Positions 49,745 through 57,613 of a stretch of 64,000 nt of DNA are shown here, piece by piece. The DNA lies in NCBI RefSeq assembly GCF_025566885.1, contig NZ_JAOQJQ010000002.1, positions 671,449 through 735,448 on the forward strand, in the 5' to 3' direction. Position numbers and translations under genes: made by a program. Under the pieces are notes generated by a model. It did no database searches and was not told the origin of the DNA. It was given only the letters and a program-made list of their open reading frames with translations. Positions within the stretch are counted from its first letter, which is position 1, and every line of letters begins with the position of its first letter. This stretch comes from Brotonthovivens ammoniilytica. Lineage in GTDB: Bacteria > Bacillota > Clostridia > Lachnospirales > Lachnospiraceae.

Positions 49745-49850
49745 TTTGAGTAACTTAATGATACCACAAAAAAGAAATACAATCAACAAAAATATCTTGA
49801 CAAGTTACTAAAATGTGATAAGATGAGAGTAACTCAAAAAGTTACAGAAA
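49745..49850. promoter_or_regulatory. Phage operator and rightward promoter
   Basis: TTGACA (49797-49802), 16 bp, TAAGAT (49819-49824) drives the Cro-like gene. The half-site AGTAACT or its complement AGTTACT recurs near 49749, 49804 and 49829, and GTAACT-CAAAA-AGTTAC (49829-49845) forms a dyad. One copy overlaps the promoter spacer. These are likely repressor/Cro binding sites. Another AGTAACTT lies at the end of the Cro-like gene. Confidence 0.65.
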
Positions 49851-49862
49851 GGAGAAAGATAA

Positions 49863-50063
49863 TTGATAAAAACAGATGAATTAAGAGGGGTTATAGCTAA
49901 GAATGGTTTGTCTCAGTCTGATGTAGCAAAAAAGATCGGTATTACGCCAAAAACCTTTTATGAAAAGATGAAAAGCGGAGTATTTGGGAGTAATGAAATA
50001 CAGATAATGATTGATGAGTTACATATAGAAGATCCGGCATCTATTTTTTTTGCCAAAGAGTAA
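49863..50063 (+). CDS. Cro-like helix-turn-helix protein
   Basis: The 66-residue protein (GLSQSDVAKKIGITPKTFYEKM) is a minimal XRE-type DNA binder. It starts with TTG after AAAGGAG. As the first rightward gene opposite the repressor it probably acts as Cro. Confidence 0.85.
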   Translation: MIKTDELRGVIAKNGLSQSDVAKKIGITPKTFYEKMKSGVFGSNEIQIMIDELHIEDPASIFFAKE

Positions 50064-50088
50064 CTTTATAAGCTACAAAAATAGAAAT

Positions 50089-50197
50089 AATGTGCAGCAC
50101 AGCCGGCAGAAGAAAACTATTTACTTTTGCTTAGATACAAAAATCCCTTGTCATTTTCCATACATACCTCTGTATTCTGTCGGCTGTGCTGCACATT
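50089..50197 (+). repeat. Long inverted repeat between the Cro-like and excisionase-like genes
   Basis: Arms of 23 bp (50089-50111 and 50175-50197) match at 22 positions, with a 63-nt loop. The right arm ends 22 nt before the next start codon. It is far stronger than needed for termination and lacks a T-run. It could be a processing site, a regulatory stem or a small repetitive element. Confidence 0.8.
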
Positions 50198-50218
50198 AAA
50201 ACTGAAAAGGAGAGAAAA

Positions 50219-50419
50219 ATGGTTGAAAACTATAAGCCGATTTATACCGCAAAAGAGGTATCTAAAGTTCTGCAGGTTAATCCGGGAACCGTTTACAATT
50301 TGATGAATCAGGGAAAGTTACCGTACTTGCTGCTGGGCTCAAGAAAAATAAGAGGGACAGATCTTGAGCGGTTCATTGAAACTTATCCGATAGAGAATAA
50401 AGAGGAACTAAAGCAATGA
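50219..50419 (+). CDS. Excisionase-like helix-turn-helix protein
   Basis: The 66-residue protein (YTAKEVSKVLQVNPGTVYNLMNQGKLPYLLLGSRKIRG) has the MerR-like winged helix of excisionase-family proteins. ATG 50219 follows AAAAGGAG. It may direct integrase or act as an early regulator. Confidence 0.85.
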   Translation: MVENYKPIYTAKEVSKVLQVNPGTVYNLMNQGKLPYLLLGSRKIRGTDLERFIETYPIENKEELKQ

Positions 50420-50631
50420 AAAATATGGGGGGATTACTTATCTTGTTTGGAGCCGCCAGTGCAGAATCAGAGTGGATCTGGATTCCGTGGCTGCTGCTAG
50501 GAGCAGGGGCAGTATTTATGATAACAAAGAAGAAAACATCATACTGCCGGACGGCAGAGAAATGTTTTATAGCGAATATTTTACAAACTAATTGTAACAC
50601 AGATAAAAGGAGAATATCGAATGAAAGATAA
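50416..50631 (+). CDS. Small putative membrane protein
   Basis: The 71-residue ORF overlaps the preceding stop by 4 bp (ATGA). It has one hydrophobic segment (about residues 20-36, WIWIPWLLLGAGAVFMI) and a basic C-terminus. Its 3' end overlaps the next small gene. No family is recognised; the coupling supports expression. Confidence 0.5.
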   Translation: MKNMGGLLILFGAASAESEWIWIPWLLLGAGAVFMITKKKTSYCRTAEKCFIANILQTNCNTDKRRISNER

Positions 50632-50776
50632 AGCAAAGCTTTTAGATCTGGCAGAATTGTACCAGACAAAGGGCATTTTTGAATCTATTGTAAAAATCAT
50701 CGGGGATTACAGCCTGGATGACAAATCAAAGGTGGCGGCCATAAAGGCAATGACAAGGAGTGAGACAGATGATTGA
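50621..50776 (+). CDS. Small phage protein, 51 residues
   Basis: ATG 50621 follows AAAAGGAG at good spacing. The product (MKDKAKLLDLAELYQTKGIF, then SIVKIIGDYSLDDKSKVAAI) is charged and helical, with no recognised domain. It overlaps the following gene by 8 bp. It lies in the early region. Confidence 0.6.
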   Translation: MKDKAKLLDLAELYQTKGIFESIVKIIGDYSLDDKSKVAAIKAMTRSETDD

Positions 50777-50936
50777 ATCTGGGCATATCTTTAGCATCTG
50801 TATACACTGCGGCAGACCTATCTATGGGGAGACAAAAAATTATGACGGCGAATATTATCTGGAGGTACCGGAAGGTGTAATCCATTATGATTGCGTCAAT
50901 GACTGGGCGCAAAAATGCAGGAGAGAAGCAAGATGA
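50769..50936 (+). CDS. Small phage zinc-ribbon-like protein, 55 residues
   Basis: The product (MIESGHIFSICIHCGRPIYG, then GVIHYDCVNDWAQKCRREAR) has CxxC and a later HYDC, suggesting a small zinc knuckle. It overlaps the previous ORF (ATGATTGA) and precedes the NTPase gene. The function is unknown. Confidence 0.6.
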   Translation: MIESGHIFSICIHCGRPIYGETKNYDGEYYLEVPEGVIHYDCVNDWAQKCRREAR

Positions 50937-50967
50937 AATGATTGTGATAATAACAGGGAGGATAAAA

Positions 50968-51615
50968 ATGGCAGATATTATATGTATTATGGGGGAGTCC
51001 GGAGCCGGAAAAACAACCAGTATGCGGCATCTGGATCCTAAAAAGACTATGTATGTGGACTGTGACAAAAAGGGACTTTCATGGAAAGGCTGGAAGGGAC
51101 AGTATCATCCGGAATATAAGAATTATGTGAAAACCGATTACCCTCAGGTGGCACTGCAGTTATTGCGGAAGGTAAACGAAGAAGAAATGTTTCGCCATAT
51201 TACGGTAGTGGTAGTAGATACGATCAACGGTCTTATGATTGCAGATGAAATGCGAAGAAGCAGAGAAAAAGGATATGACAAATGGCAGGATCTGGCCCAG
51301 AGTATCTATGAGCTGATAGACTATTCTCTTACGATGCGTGATGGGCTGACCATAGTGTTTACAGCCCATACCCAGACAGAACATGACGATAACGGATATC
51401 TGTTTACCAGAATCAAAACATCCGGCCGGAAGCTGGACAAGATCACTCTGGAAAGTAAATTTTCAACAGTGCTGTTAGCAAAGTGTGTAGACGGGAAATA
51501 TGTTTTTGAAACCCAGGCCAATTTCAGTACAGCCAAGAGCCCTCTTGGCGTTTTAGAAGAAAAAGTAATTGATAATGACATCGTAAAAGTAATTGAAGCA
51601 CTGCAGGAATTTTAA
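50968..51615 (+). CDS. RecA-like NTPase, Sak4-type recombinase
   Basis: The 215-residue protein has Walker A GESGAGKTTS (9-18) and Walker B HITVVVVDTINGLM. Phage proteins of this shape (AAA_24/Sak4) act in single-strand annealing. It is followed by an SSB-like protein, which such recombinases use. ATG 50968 follows GGGAGG. Confidence 0.85.
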   Translation: MADIICIMGESGAGKTTSMRHLDPKKTMYVDCDKKGLSWKGWKGQYHPEYKNYVKTDYPQVALQLLRKVNEEEMFRHITVVVVDTINGLMIADEMRRSREKGYDKWQDLAQSIYELIDYSLTMRDGLTIVFTAHTQTEHDDNGYLFTRIKTSGRKLDKITLESKFSTVLLAKCVDGKYVFETQANFSTAKSPLGVLEEKVIDNDIVKVIEALQEF

Positions 51616-51656
51616 CAAGTTTCTGCATAGTAATACCAGGAGGAATGGAGATTAAA

Positions 51657-52241
51657 ATGAAGAAACCCAATAATTATGAAGCAACACCAGCCAGTGGGGA
51701 CTATGTCCCTGTAGCGCTGGGCGGCCATCTTCTGATCATCAAAGAAGTAGCGGAAATGCAGTCACGGACAGGAAAAGACATGATAAAAGTATTCTTTGAC
51801 TTTGCGTCTGGGGATGCACAGCCGGCCTATTTTTCCAATGTATTCCGGGATGATGTACGGCCGGATAAAAAATGGCCGGCGGCTGGGACAACCTATCTGC
51901 TAACAGAAGATGTGGATGGAAACTGCAGCCGCCAGTTTAAGACCTTTATTACTTCCGTGGAAAAATCAAATCCCGGTTTTCGTGTGGACTGGGGAGAGGG
52001 ATTTACCAGAGGGTTCCAAAATAAGCTGACCGGCGGTGTATTTGGAATTGTGGAAGAAGAATATAACGATAAAGTACATAAAAACAGAAAGCTACGCTGG
52101 TTTAGAAGCACAGAAGGCGTTTTGGAAGCGCCGGTTCCGGAGGAGAAGCTGCTGGCCAATGGAAGCAGGAGCCGTCTGCCGGAGGATAAGGATGGCTTTA
52201 TCAGTGTGCCGGAGGGATGCCAGGAAGAACTGCCGTTTTAA
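51657..52241 (+). CDS. Phage single-strand DNA-binding-like protein
   Basis: The 194-residue protein (PASGDYVPVALGGHLLIIKE, DGNCSRQFKTFITSVEKSN) ends EELPF, like the acidic tip of SSB proteins that recruits partners. It resembles phage DUF669-type proteins found beside Sak4. ATG 51657 has GGAG at 51648-51651; ATG 51645 lies too close to its AGGAGG. Confidence 0.75.
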   Translation: MKKPNNYEATPASGDYVPVALGGHLLIIKEVAEMQSRTGKDMIKVFFDFASGDAQPAYFSNVFRDDVRPDKKWPAAGTTYLLTEDVDGNCSRQFKTFITSVEKSNPGFRVDWGEGFTRGFQNKLTGGVFGIVEEEYNDKVHKNRKLRWFRSTEGVLEAPVPEEKLLANGSRSRLPEDKDGFISVPEGCQEELPF

Positions 52242-52255
52242 AAGGAGAAAAAAAC

Positions 52256-52771
52256 GTGGATATACAGATTGACAGCCGGGAGAAAGCCAGGGCTATCCGC
52301 AAGATTACTCAAACCTTTGAGGAACAGGGGGTTCATTATTTTACCAGCAAGCTGCTGGTGGGGGATTATATGTCCTTAGATCATCCCCGGCTGATCATTG
52401 ACAGAAAGCAGAACCTGCAGGAGCTGTGCGGAAACATCTGCCAGCAGCATGAACGGTTCCGGCGGGAGCTGCTCAGGGCAGAGCAGGCGGGAATACAGCT
52501 GGTGATTTTGGTGGAACATGGACCGGAGATACAGTGTCTGGAAGATGTGTATTTCTGGAAGAATCCCAGAAAGCATGAGATCCGGTGGCGGGTGGTAAAG
52601 GGAAGAAGAGAAGCATATGCAGCTTCGGAAAAGGCAATTGATGGCTGCCAGCTGTACCGGGCGCTGGAAACTATAAAAAACCGGTATCATGTTTTGTTTG
52701 AGTTCTGTGAAAAGAAGGATACAGGAAAGCGGATTTTAGAGCTGCTGGGTGGCGGATATGACAAAAGATGA
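52256..52771 (+). CDS. ERCC4-type nuclease
   Basis: The 171-residue protein has the ERCC4/XPF nuclease pattern: DSREK (6-10), GDY (37-39) and IDRKQ (48-52). The family cuts branched DNA. GTG 52256 follows AAAAGGAG. It overlaps the primase gene, consistent with the replication/recombination module. Confidence 0.88.
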   Translation: MDIQIDSREKARAIRKITQTFEEQGVHYFTSKLLVGDYMSLDHPRLIIDRKQNLQELCGNICQQHERFRRELLRAEQAGIQLVILVEHGPEIQCLEDVYFWKNPRKHEIRWRVVKGRREAYAASEKAIDGCQLYRALETIKNRYHVLFEFCEKKDTGKRILELLGGGYDKR

Positions 52772-53240
52772 AATCAAAAACAGGTATTCCATGAGAGAGA
52801 TAGCGCAGCGGTACGGGTATCAGATAAACCGGGCGGGATTTATATCCTGCCCCTTTCATCAAGGAGATCGTCATGCGTCCATGAAGATCTATCCGGATAG
52901 TTATTACTGTTTTGGCTGCGGAGCCGGCGGGGATGTGTTTTCTTTTGTGCAGCGTATGGAGCAGTGCGATTTTAAAACTGCTTTTTATTCCCTTGGGGGA
53001 ACTTATAAAAAGCCGACGTTTTCTTCCCGGCTGACGGAGTACCGGCAAGGGAAAAAGATCAGGGAGCGTAAGCGTCAGGAAGAAAGGGTACTGGAAAAGA
53101 AAGCGCTGAACAGTCAGTTGATTGATATTTACCGGGATTACATGCAGAAAGCAGAACCCTTCAGTGATGTATGGTGTGATTGCTGTAATGCCCTGCAGTA
53201 TCAGCTGTATGTGCAGGAAGAATTAAATGAAAAGAGGTGA
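52758..53240 (+). CDS. CHC2 zinc-finger primase-like protein
   Basis: The 160-residue protein has C31, H34, C51 and C54 (CPFH...CFGC), the CHC2 finger of DnaG-type primases, but no TOPRIM domain. The catalytic part is either absent or supplied by the next gene product. GTG 52749 is an alternative start. It overlaps the nuclease gene by 14 bp. Confidence 0.88.
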   Translation: MTKDEIKNRYSMREIAQRYGYQINRAGFISCPFHQGDRHASMKIYPDSYYCFGCGAGGDVFSFVQRMEQCDFKTAFYSLGGTYKKPTFSSRLTEYRQGKKIRERKRQEERVLEKKALNSQLIDIYRDYMQKAEPFSDVWCDCCNALQYQLYVQEELNEKR

Positions 53241-53246
53241 TGGCAT

Positions 53247-55106
53247 GTGAGGCCTTTGGGAGAATTTGATGGGGATTCAATCCTGGAGGACACTGTATTT
53301 CTGGAACTGTTTGAGCTGGAGGATCCTATTGAGCGCTCCCGGTGGAAAGTTCAGTTAGGACGGCGTGCTAAGGCTCTGGGAGTAAAAGCGGATTTTGATG
53401 AAATGATGAGAGGGTACAGTCAGGCAGAGCGGGAAATACAAAAACAGGAACGGAAAAAAAGGTCTTTGTGTACCATTGATAATTATACAAATTTTACAGG
53501 CCCTTATGACCGGATGTTTTGCGGAGCCTGGGTGGCCGATGATAGCGGGGTTTTTGCACAAAATTCAGGAGGACTGGATGCTACCGCTTGTTATCATCCT
53601 ATTCTTCCGGTGGAACGGTTGAAAAATATGGAAACCGGAGAGGAGCAGATAAAGATTGCTTATAAAAGAAACGGGCGCTGGAGTGAGATTGTGGTGCCTA
53701 AAATCATGGTGACATCTGCAAATAGGATTGTGGCGCTGTCCGGCCGGGGGATTGCAGTAACTTCGGAAAATGCCAAGCTGCTTGTAAAATATCTGGCTGA
53801 TGTGGAAAACTTCAACGATGATTATATAGATGTGCAGTATTCTACCAGTAAACTTGGATGGCATGGAACGGAATTTATTCCCTATGATACCGAGATTGTA
53901 TTTGACGGGGACAGCCGGTTTAAGCAGACCTTTGAGAGTGTTTCTCCGCGGGGGAGCCTAAAAGTCTGGCTTGAACAAATGCGTCAGCTGCGTACATCCG
54001 GGCGGATGGAAGTAAAATTTCTGCTGGCGGCATCCTTTGCTAGTGCCCTGGTGCAGGTCCTTGATGGTCTGCCGTTTTTTGTAGATCTCTGGGGTGAGAC
54101 AGAAGGGGGAAAGACAGTGTCTTTGATGGTGGCGGCTTCTGTCTGGGCTAATCCGGATGAGAGCAGATATATCGGAGATTTTAAGACTACGGATGTGGCG
54201 CTGGAAGCAAAGGCGGATATGCTGAATCACCTGCCGCTGTTACTGGATGATACCAGTAAAACCTCGGCCCGGATCCGGGATAATTTTGAAGGGATTGTAT
54301 ATGATTTGTGCTCCGGAAAGGGAAAAAGCCGCTCTAACAAAGAGCTTGGAATTAACCGGGAAAATCGCTGGAAAAATGTTATGATCTGCAATGGGGAGCG
54401 TCCGCTCAGCAGCTATGTCAGTCAGGGCGGAGCTATAAACCGGATTCTGGAAATAGAGTGCGGGGAGAGGGTATATCAGGATCCGCAGAAAACAGTAGAA
54501 ATTGTAAAGGGGAATTATGGATGGGCGGGAAAACGATTTGTAGAAATCATCCGTGAGCTTGGGGCAGACCGGATTCGTGAAATGCAGATGGAGATACAAA
54601 AAGCTCTGTTTCAGACAGATAAAATGCAAAAGCAGAGCATCTCTCTATCCATTGTATTGACGGCGGATAAAATTGCCACAGAGCATCTGTTTCAGGATGG
54701 ACAGTATCTTGCTTTAGAGGAAGCAAAAAGAATTTTGATTGACCGGAATGAACTTTCGGACAATGAGCGCTGTTATCGGTTTATTCTTGATAAGATTGCA
54801 ATGAATCCTCAGAGATTTGATATGATATCTGGCTGTGAGAAATGGGGGATTTTAGAACATGGATATGCGATCTTTTATAATTCTGCATTTGATCAGATTT
54901 GTAAAGAAGGAGGATTTTCAAAGAAATCCTTTTTGTCCTGGGCGGATAAAAAGGGGGTTATTCAGACACAGGGGGGGAGATATAACAAAGTAAAAAAGTT
55001 TGCTGGGAACTCGGTGAGATGTGTGTTCATTAAACTAAGTCCAGAAGTGGATAGTGAGGGATTTGAACATGTGGATATCATGCAGATGGAAATACCCTTT
55101 AGATAA
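53247..55106 (+). CDS. DUF927-family helicase/primase-associated ATPase
   Basis: The 619-residue protein has a DUF927 core with Walker A GETEGGKTVS (near 283) and Walker B HLPLLLDDTSKT, followed by the FNGERPL-like NGERPLSSYVSQGGAINRILEIE segment. Phage DUF927 proteins accompany CHC2 primases and probably unwind the origin. It starts with GTG after AAAAGAGGTG. Confidence 0.88.
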   Translation: MRPLGEFDGDSILEDTVFLELFELEDPIERSRWKVQLGRRAKALGVKADFDEMMRGYSQAEREIQKQERKKRSLCTIDNYTNFTGPYDRMFCGAWVADDSGVFAQNSGGLDATACYHPILPVERLKNMETGEEQIKIAYKRNGRWSEIVVPKIMVTSANRIVALSGRGIAVTSENAKLLVKYLADVENFNDDYIDVQYSTSKLGWHGTEFIPYDTEIVFDGDSRFKQTFESVSPRGSLKVWLEQMRQLRTSGRMEVKFLLAASFASALVQVLDGLPFFVDLWGETEGGKTVSLMVAASVWANPDESRYIGDFKTTDVALEAKADMLNHLPLLLDDTSKTSARIRDNFEGIVYDLCSGKGKSRSNKELGINRENRWKNVMICNGERPLSSYVSQGGAINRILEIECGERVYQDPQKTVEIVKGNYGWAGKRFVEIIRELGADRIREMQMEIQKALFQTDKMQKQSISLSIVLTADKIATEHLFQDGQYLALEEAKRILIDRNELSDNERCYRFILDKIAMNPQRFDMISGCEKWGILEHGYAIFYNSAFDQICKEGGFSKKSFLSWADKKGVIQTQGGRYNKVKKFAGNSVRCVFIKLSPEVDSEGFEHVDIMQMEIPFR

Positions 55107-55301
55107 AAGCTGCTTGGGTTACCGGGTTACCAACTGAAATAATATGATATAGATATTATAAAAAGATGTATGTTTAAGAGAAAAATTATATAATAGGCAA
55201 AAGCAGCGGTAACTTGGTAACCGGTGAATATAAGTGTGGTAAATTTACTTTGAATTAAAATATATTGACTAGATAGAATATTATGATAAGGAGTGAGATT
55301 A
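55107..55301. repeat. Doubled GGTTACC motifs as an inverted repeat
   Basis: GGTTACCGGGTTACC (55117-55131) and GGTAACTTGGTAACC (55208-55222) match as inverted repeats at 13 of 15 positions, 76 nt apart. Each is itself two copies of GGTTACC/GGTAACC. They flank an A/T-rich stretch directly after the replication module. They could be regulator or replication-protein sites. Confidence 0.55.
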
Positions 55302-55727
55302 TTGGATAACAAGCAGGTTTTGAGAAATTATGTGGATGCTTGTGAGCTGGTAAAAGAGACTGAGGAGGATATTGCAAAGTTGAAGAAAAAAAGAGGGTGG
55401 GCTGTTTCTGATTCTGTTAAGGGGCCTATGCAGGATTTTTCGTATGCTTCGCAGAGCTTCCACATCGAAGGAACGGAATATACTTACCAGGACGATGCCA
55501 AAATCCGGGAGGAAGAGAAACTTTTGATTCAGCGTAAGGAGTACGCAGAACAAATTAAAATGCAGGCCCAGCAATTAATTAACTGTGCACCGGTGCGCAT
55601 ACAAAGAATTATTCGGTTTAGGTGTATTCAGAGACTACCTTGGAAGCTGGTGGCTGAAAAAATTGGAAATGGTGCAACAGAGGATAGCATAAAAAAAGAA
55701 TATCAAAGATATATGAATGGAAATTAA
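55302..55727 (+). CDS. ArpU/RinA-like late regulator (DUF1492-type)
   Basis: The 141-residue protein has a coiled N-terminus (KETEEDIAKLKKKRG) and a C-terminal helix-turn-helix-like region (IQRIIRFRCIQRLPWKLVAEKIG, about 100-122). Proteins of this type activate phage late genes just before the terminase. TTG 55302 after AAGGAG is preferred to GTG 55293. Confidence 0.75.
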   Translation: MDNKQVLRNYVDACELVKETEEDIAKLKKKRGWAVSDSVKGPMQDFSYASQSFHIEGTEYTYQDDAKIREEEKLLIQRKEYAEQIKMQAQQLINCAPVRIQRIIRFRCIQRLPWKLVAEKIGNGATEDSIKKEYQRYMNGN

Positions 55728-55817
55728 AGATTGGACTTTTATGTCACATATTTCCTGAATGATTATGTTATTTTAATATTAATGAGATGTATTGTTTTTT
55801 CTTCTTACTTATAAATG

Positions 55818-55846
55818 AACACCTTGTAGGAATACAGGGTGTTTTT
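55818..55846 (+). terminator. Intrinsic terminator before the packaging genes
   Basis: AACACCTTGTA (55818-55828) pairs with TACAGGGTGTT (55833-55843, one G-U) and is followed by TTT. It separates early from late genes, the place where an antiterminator or late promoter would act. Confidence 0.8.
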
Positions 55847-55969
55847 CATTAGGTAATGGTTTGGAGGACAAAGAGTATGTGGTTCTAAATGGTACATTAG
55901 ATCTAAGGTTAATTTATGAATTAAAAGAGCTGCTTATGAGGGGCTTTTCGAAGATTAGAAGGTGGTGAA

Positions 55970-57613
55970 ATGCCAAATGTAGAAAACTTAAAAGGATATG
56001 GATTCCATGAACGAACAGCAGAAGAACAGAGGGCTATTGCTGTAATGGGGGGAAAAGCTTCTGGAGAAGCACGGAGAAAAAAAGCTAATTTTCGAAAAAC
56101 GTTGAATCAGCTCCTGACATCGAAAATAGAAAATGATAAATGGGAGCTGGCACTTAGAGAACTAGGGCTGGATCCAACGTTAGAAAGTGCTATGCTGATG
56201 GCACAGATCAAAAAAGCTATTGAAGGAAATGTAAAGGCCGCGTATTTTGTTGCGGAATATGCTGGGCAGAGTAAGAAGACAGAGGCAGATGAGAAGGAGC
56301 AGCAGGCAAAAATTGAGCATATGCAAATACAGACAAAGATAATAATGCCGGATAGCAGGAATGATCAGTTGTTTAAATATGCAGGCATTCCTGTGGATAT
56401 GTTGACACCAATATATGCGCCAGTTGTATTTGATATCCAGGAGCACAGGCATACGGAATATATTTTCCCTGGCGGCCGTGGTTCTACAAAGTCTTCGTTT
56501 GTTTCGCTGCAGGTCATAGATCTGCTGATGGAAAATGATCAGATGCATGCTGTAGTTATGCGTCAGGTGGCTGATACTCTGCGGGGATCTGTGTACCAGC
56601 AGATTTTGTGGGCTATTGAAGTGCTTGATTTAACCGATGAATTCCACTGCACAGTCAGTCCTATGGAAATTACTCGGAAAAATACTGGCCAGAAAATTTA
56701 TTTCAGGGGAGCAGATGATCCAGGAAAGGTCAAGTCAATCAAGGTTCCGTTTGGATATATCGGGATTCTCTGGCTGGAGGAGCTGGATCAGTTTGCAGGA
56801 CCGGAATCCGTCAGGAAGATTGAACAGTCTGTGATCCGTGGCGGTGACACCGCATATATATTTAAGTCATTTAATCCACCGAAAAGTTCCAGCAACTGGG
56901 CGAACAAATATATCAGGGTCCCTAAGGCAAACCGTCTGATTACGGAAAGCACCTATCTGGATGTGCCCAAAAAGTGGCTGGGTAAACCGTTCCTGGAGGA
57001 GGCAGGATTTTTGAAAGAAATCAATCCGGAAGCTTATGAAAATGAGTATCTGGGGGTTGCTAACGGGAGCGGCGGAAGCGTATTTGATCATGTTACCATC
57101 CGGGAGATCACAGATGAGGAGATCGCAGAGTTTGATCATGTACTTAACGGGATTGACTGGGGCTGGTATCCAGATCCTTTCGCCTTTGTGCGGGTACATT
57201 ATGATCCGGCACGGCTGCGGCTGTATATCTGGCAGGAATTTACCTGCAACAAGCAGAGCAACCGGCAAACGGCAGATGCATTGATGGAGCTTGGAATTGG
57301 CGGAAATGACCTGATTACTTGTGACAGTGCTGAAAAGAAGTCTGTGGGAGATTATAAATCCTATGGACTTTTTGTACGTCCGGCGGAAAAAGGACCGGGG
57401 AGCCGTGAGTATTCGTTTAAATGGCTGCAGTCCCTGGCAGAGATTGTGATAGACCAAGTGAGATGTCCGGTATCAGCCCGGGAATTTCTGGAATATGAGT
57501 ATGAGAGAGACAAAGAAGGAAATGTAATCAGTGGCTATCCGGATGGGAACGATCATTGCATTGATGCAGTCCGGTATGCAACAAACAGTATTTGGAAACG
57601 GAGGGGCAGGTAA
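55970..57613 (+). CDS. Terminase with fused small-subunit-like N-terminus and large-subunit ATPase/nuclease
   Basis: Residues 1-110 of this 547-residue protein (ERTAEEQRAIAVMGGKASGE, then KANFRKTLNQLL) resemble short TerS/KGG-type phage proteins. Residues about 130-547 are TerL: Walker A-like FPGGRGSTKSS (166-176), Walker B GILWLEELDQ, nuclease aspartates in GIDWGWYPDP and CDSAEKKSVGDY, and GNDHCIDAVRYA. The usual separate terS gene is absent upstream. GGTGAA precedes the ATG. Confidence 0.88.
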   Translation: MPNVENLKGYGFHERTAEEQRAIAVMGGKASGEARRKKANFRKTLNQLLTSKIENDKWELALRELGLDPTLESAMLMAQIKKAIEGNVKAAYFVAEYAGQSKKTEADEKEQQAKIEHMQIQTKIIMPDSRNDQLFKYAGIPVDMLTPIYAPVVFDIQEHRHTEYIFPGGRGSTKSSFVSLQVIDLLMENDQMHAVVMRQVADTLRGSVYQQILWAIEVLDLTDEFHCTVSPMEITRKNTGQKIYFRGADDPGKVKSIKVPFGYIGILWLEELDQFAGPESVRKIEQSVIRGGDTAYIFKSFNPPKSSSNWANKYIRVPKANRLITESTYLDVPKKWLGKPFLEEAGFLKEINPEAYENEYLGVANGSGGSVFDHVTIREITDEEIAEFDHVLNGIDWGWYPDPFAFVRVHYDPARLRLYIWQEFTCNKQSNRQTADALMELGIGGNDLITCDSAEKKSVGDYKSYGLFVRPAEKGPGSREYSFKWLQSLAEIVIDQVRCPVSAREFLEYEYERDKEGNVISGYPDGNDHCIDAVRYATNSIWKRRGR

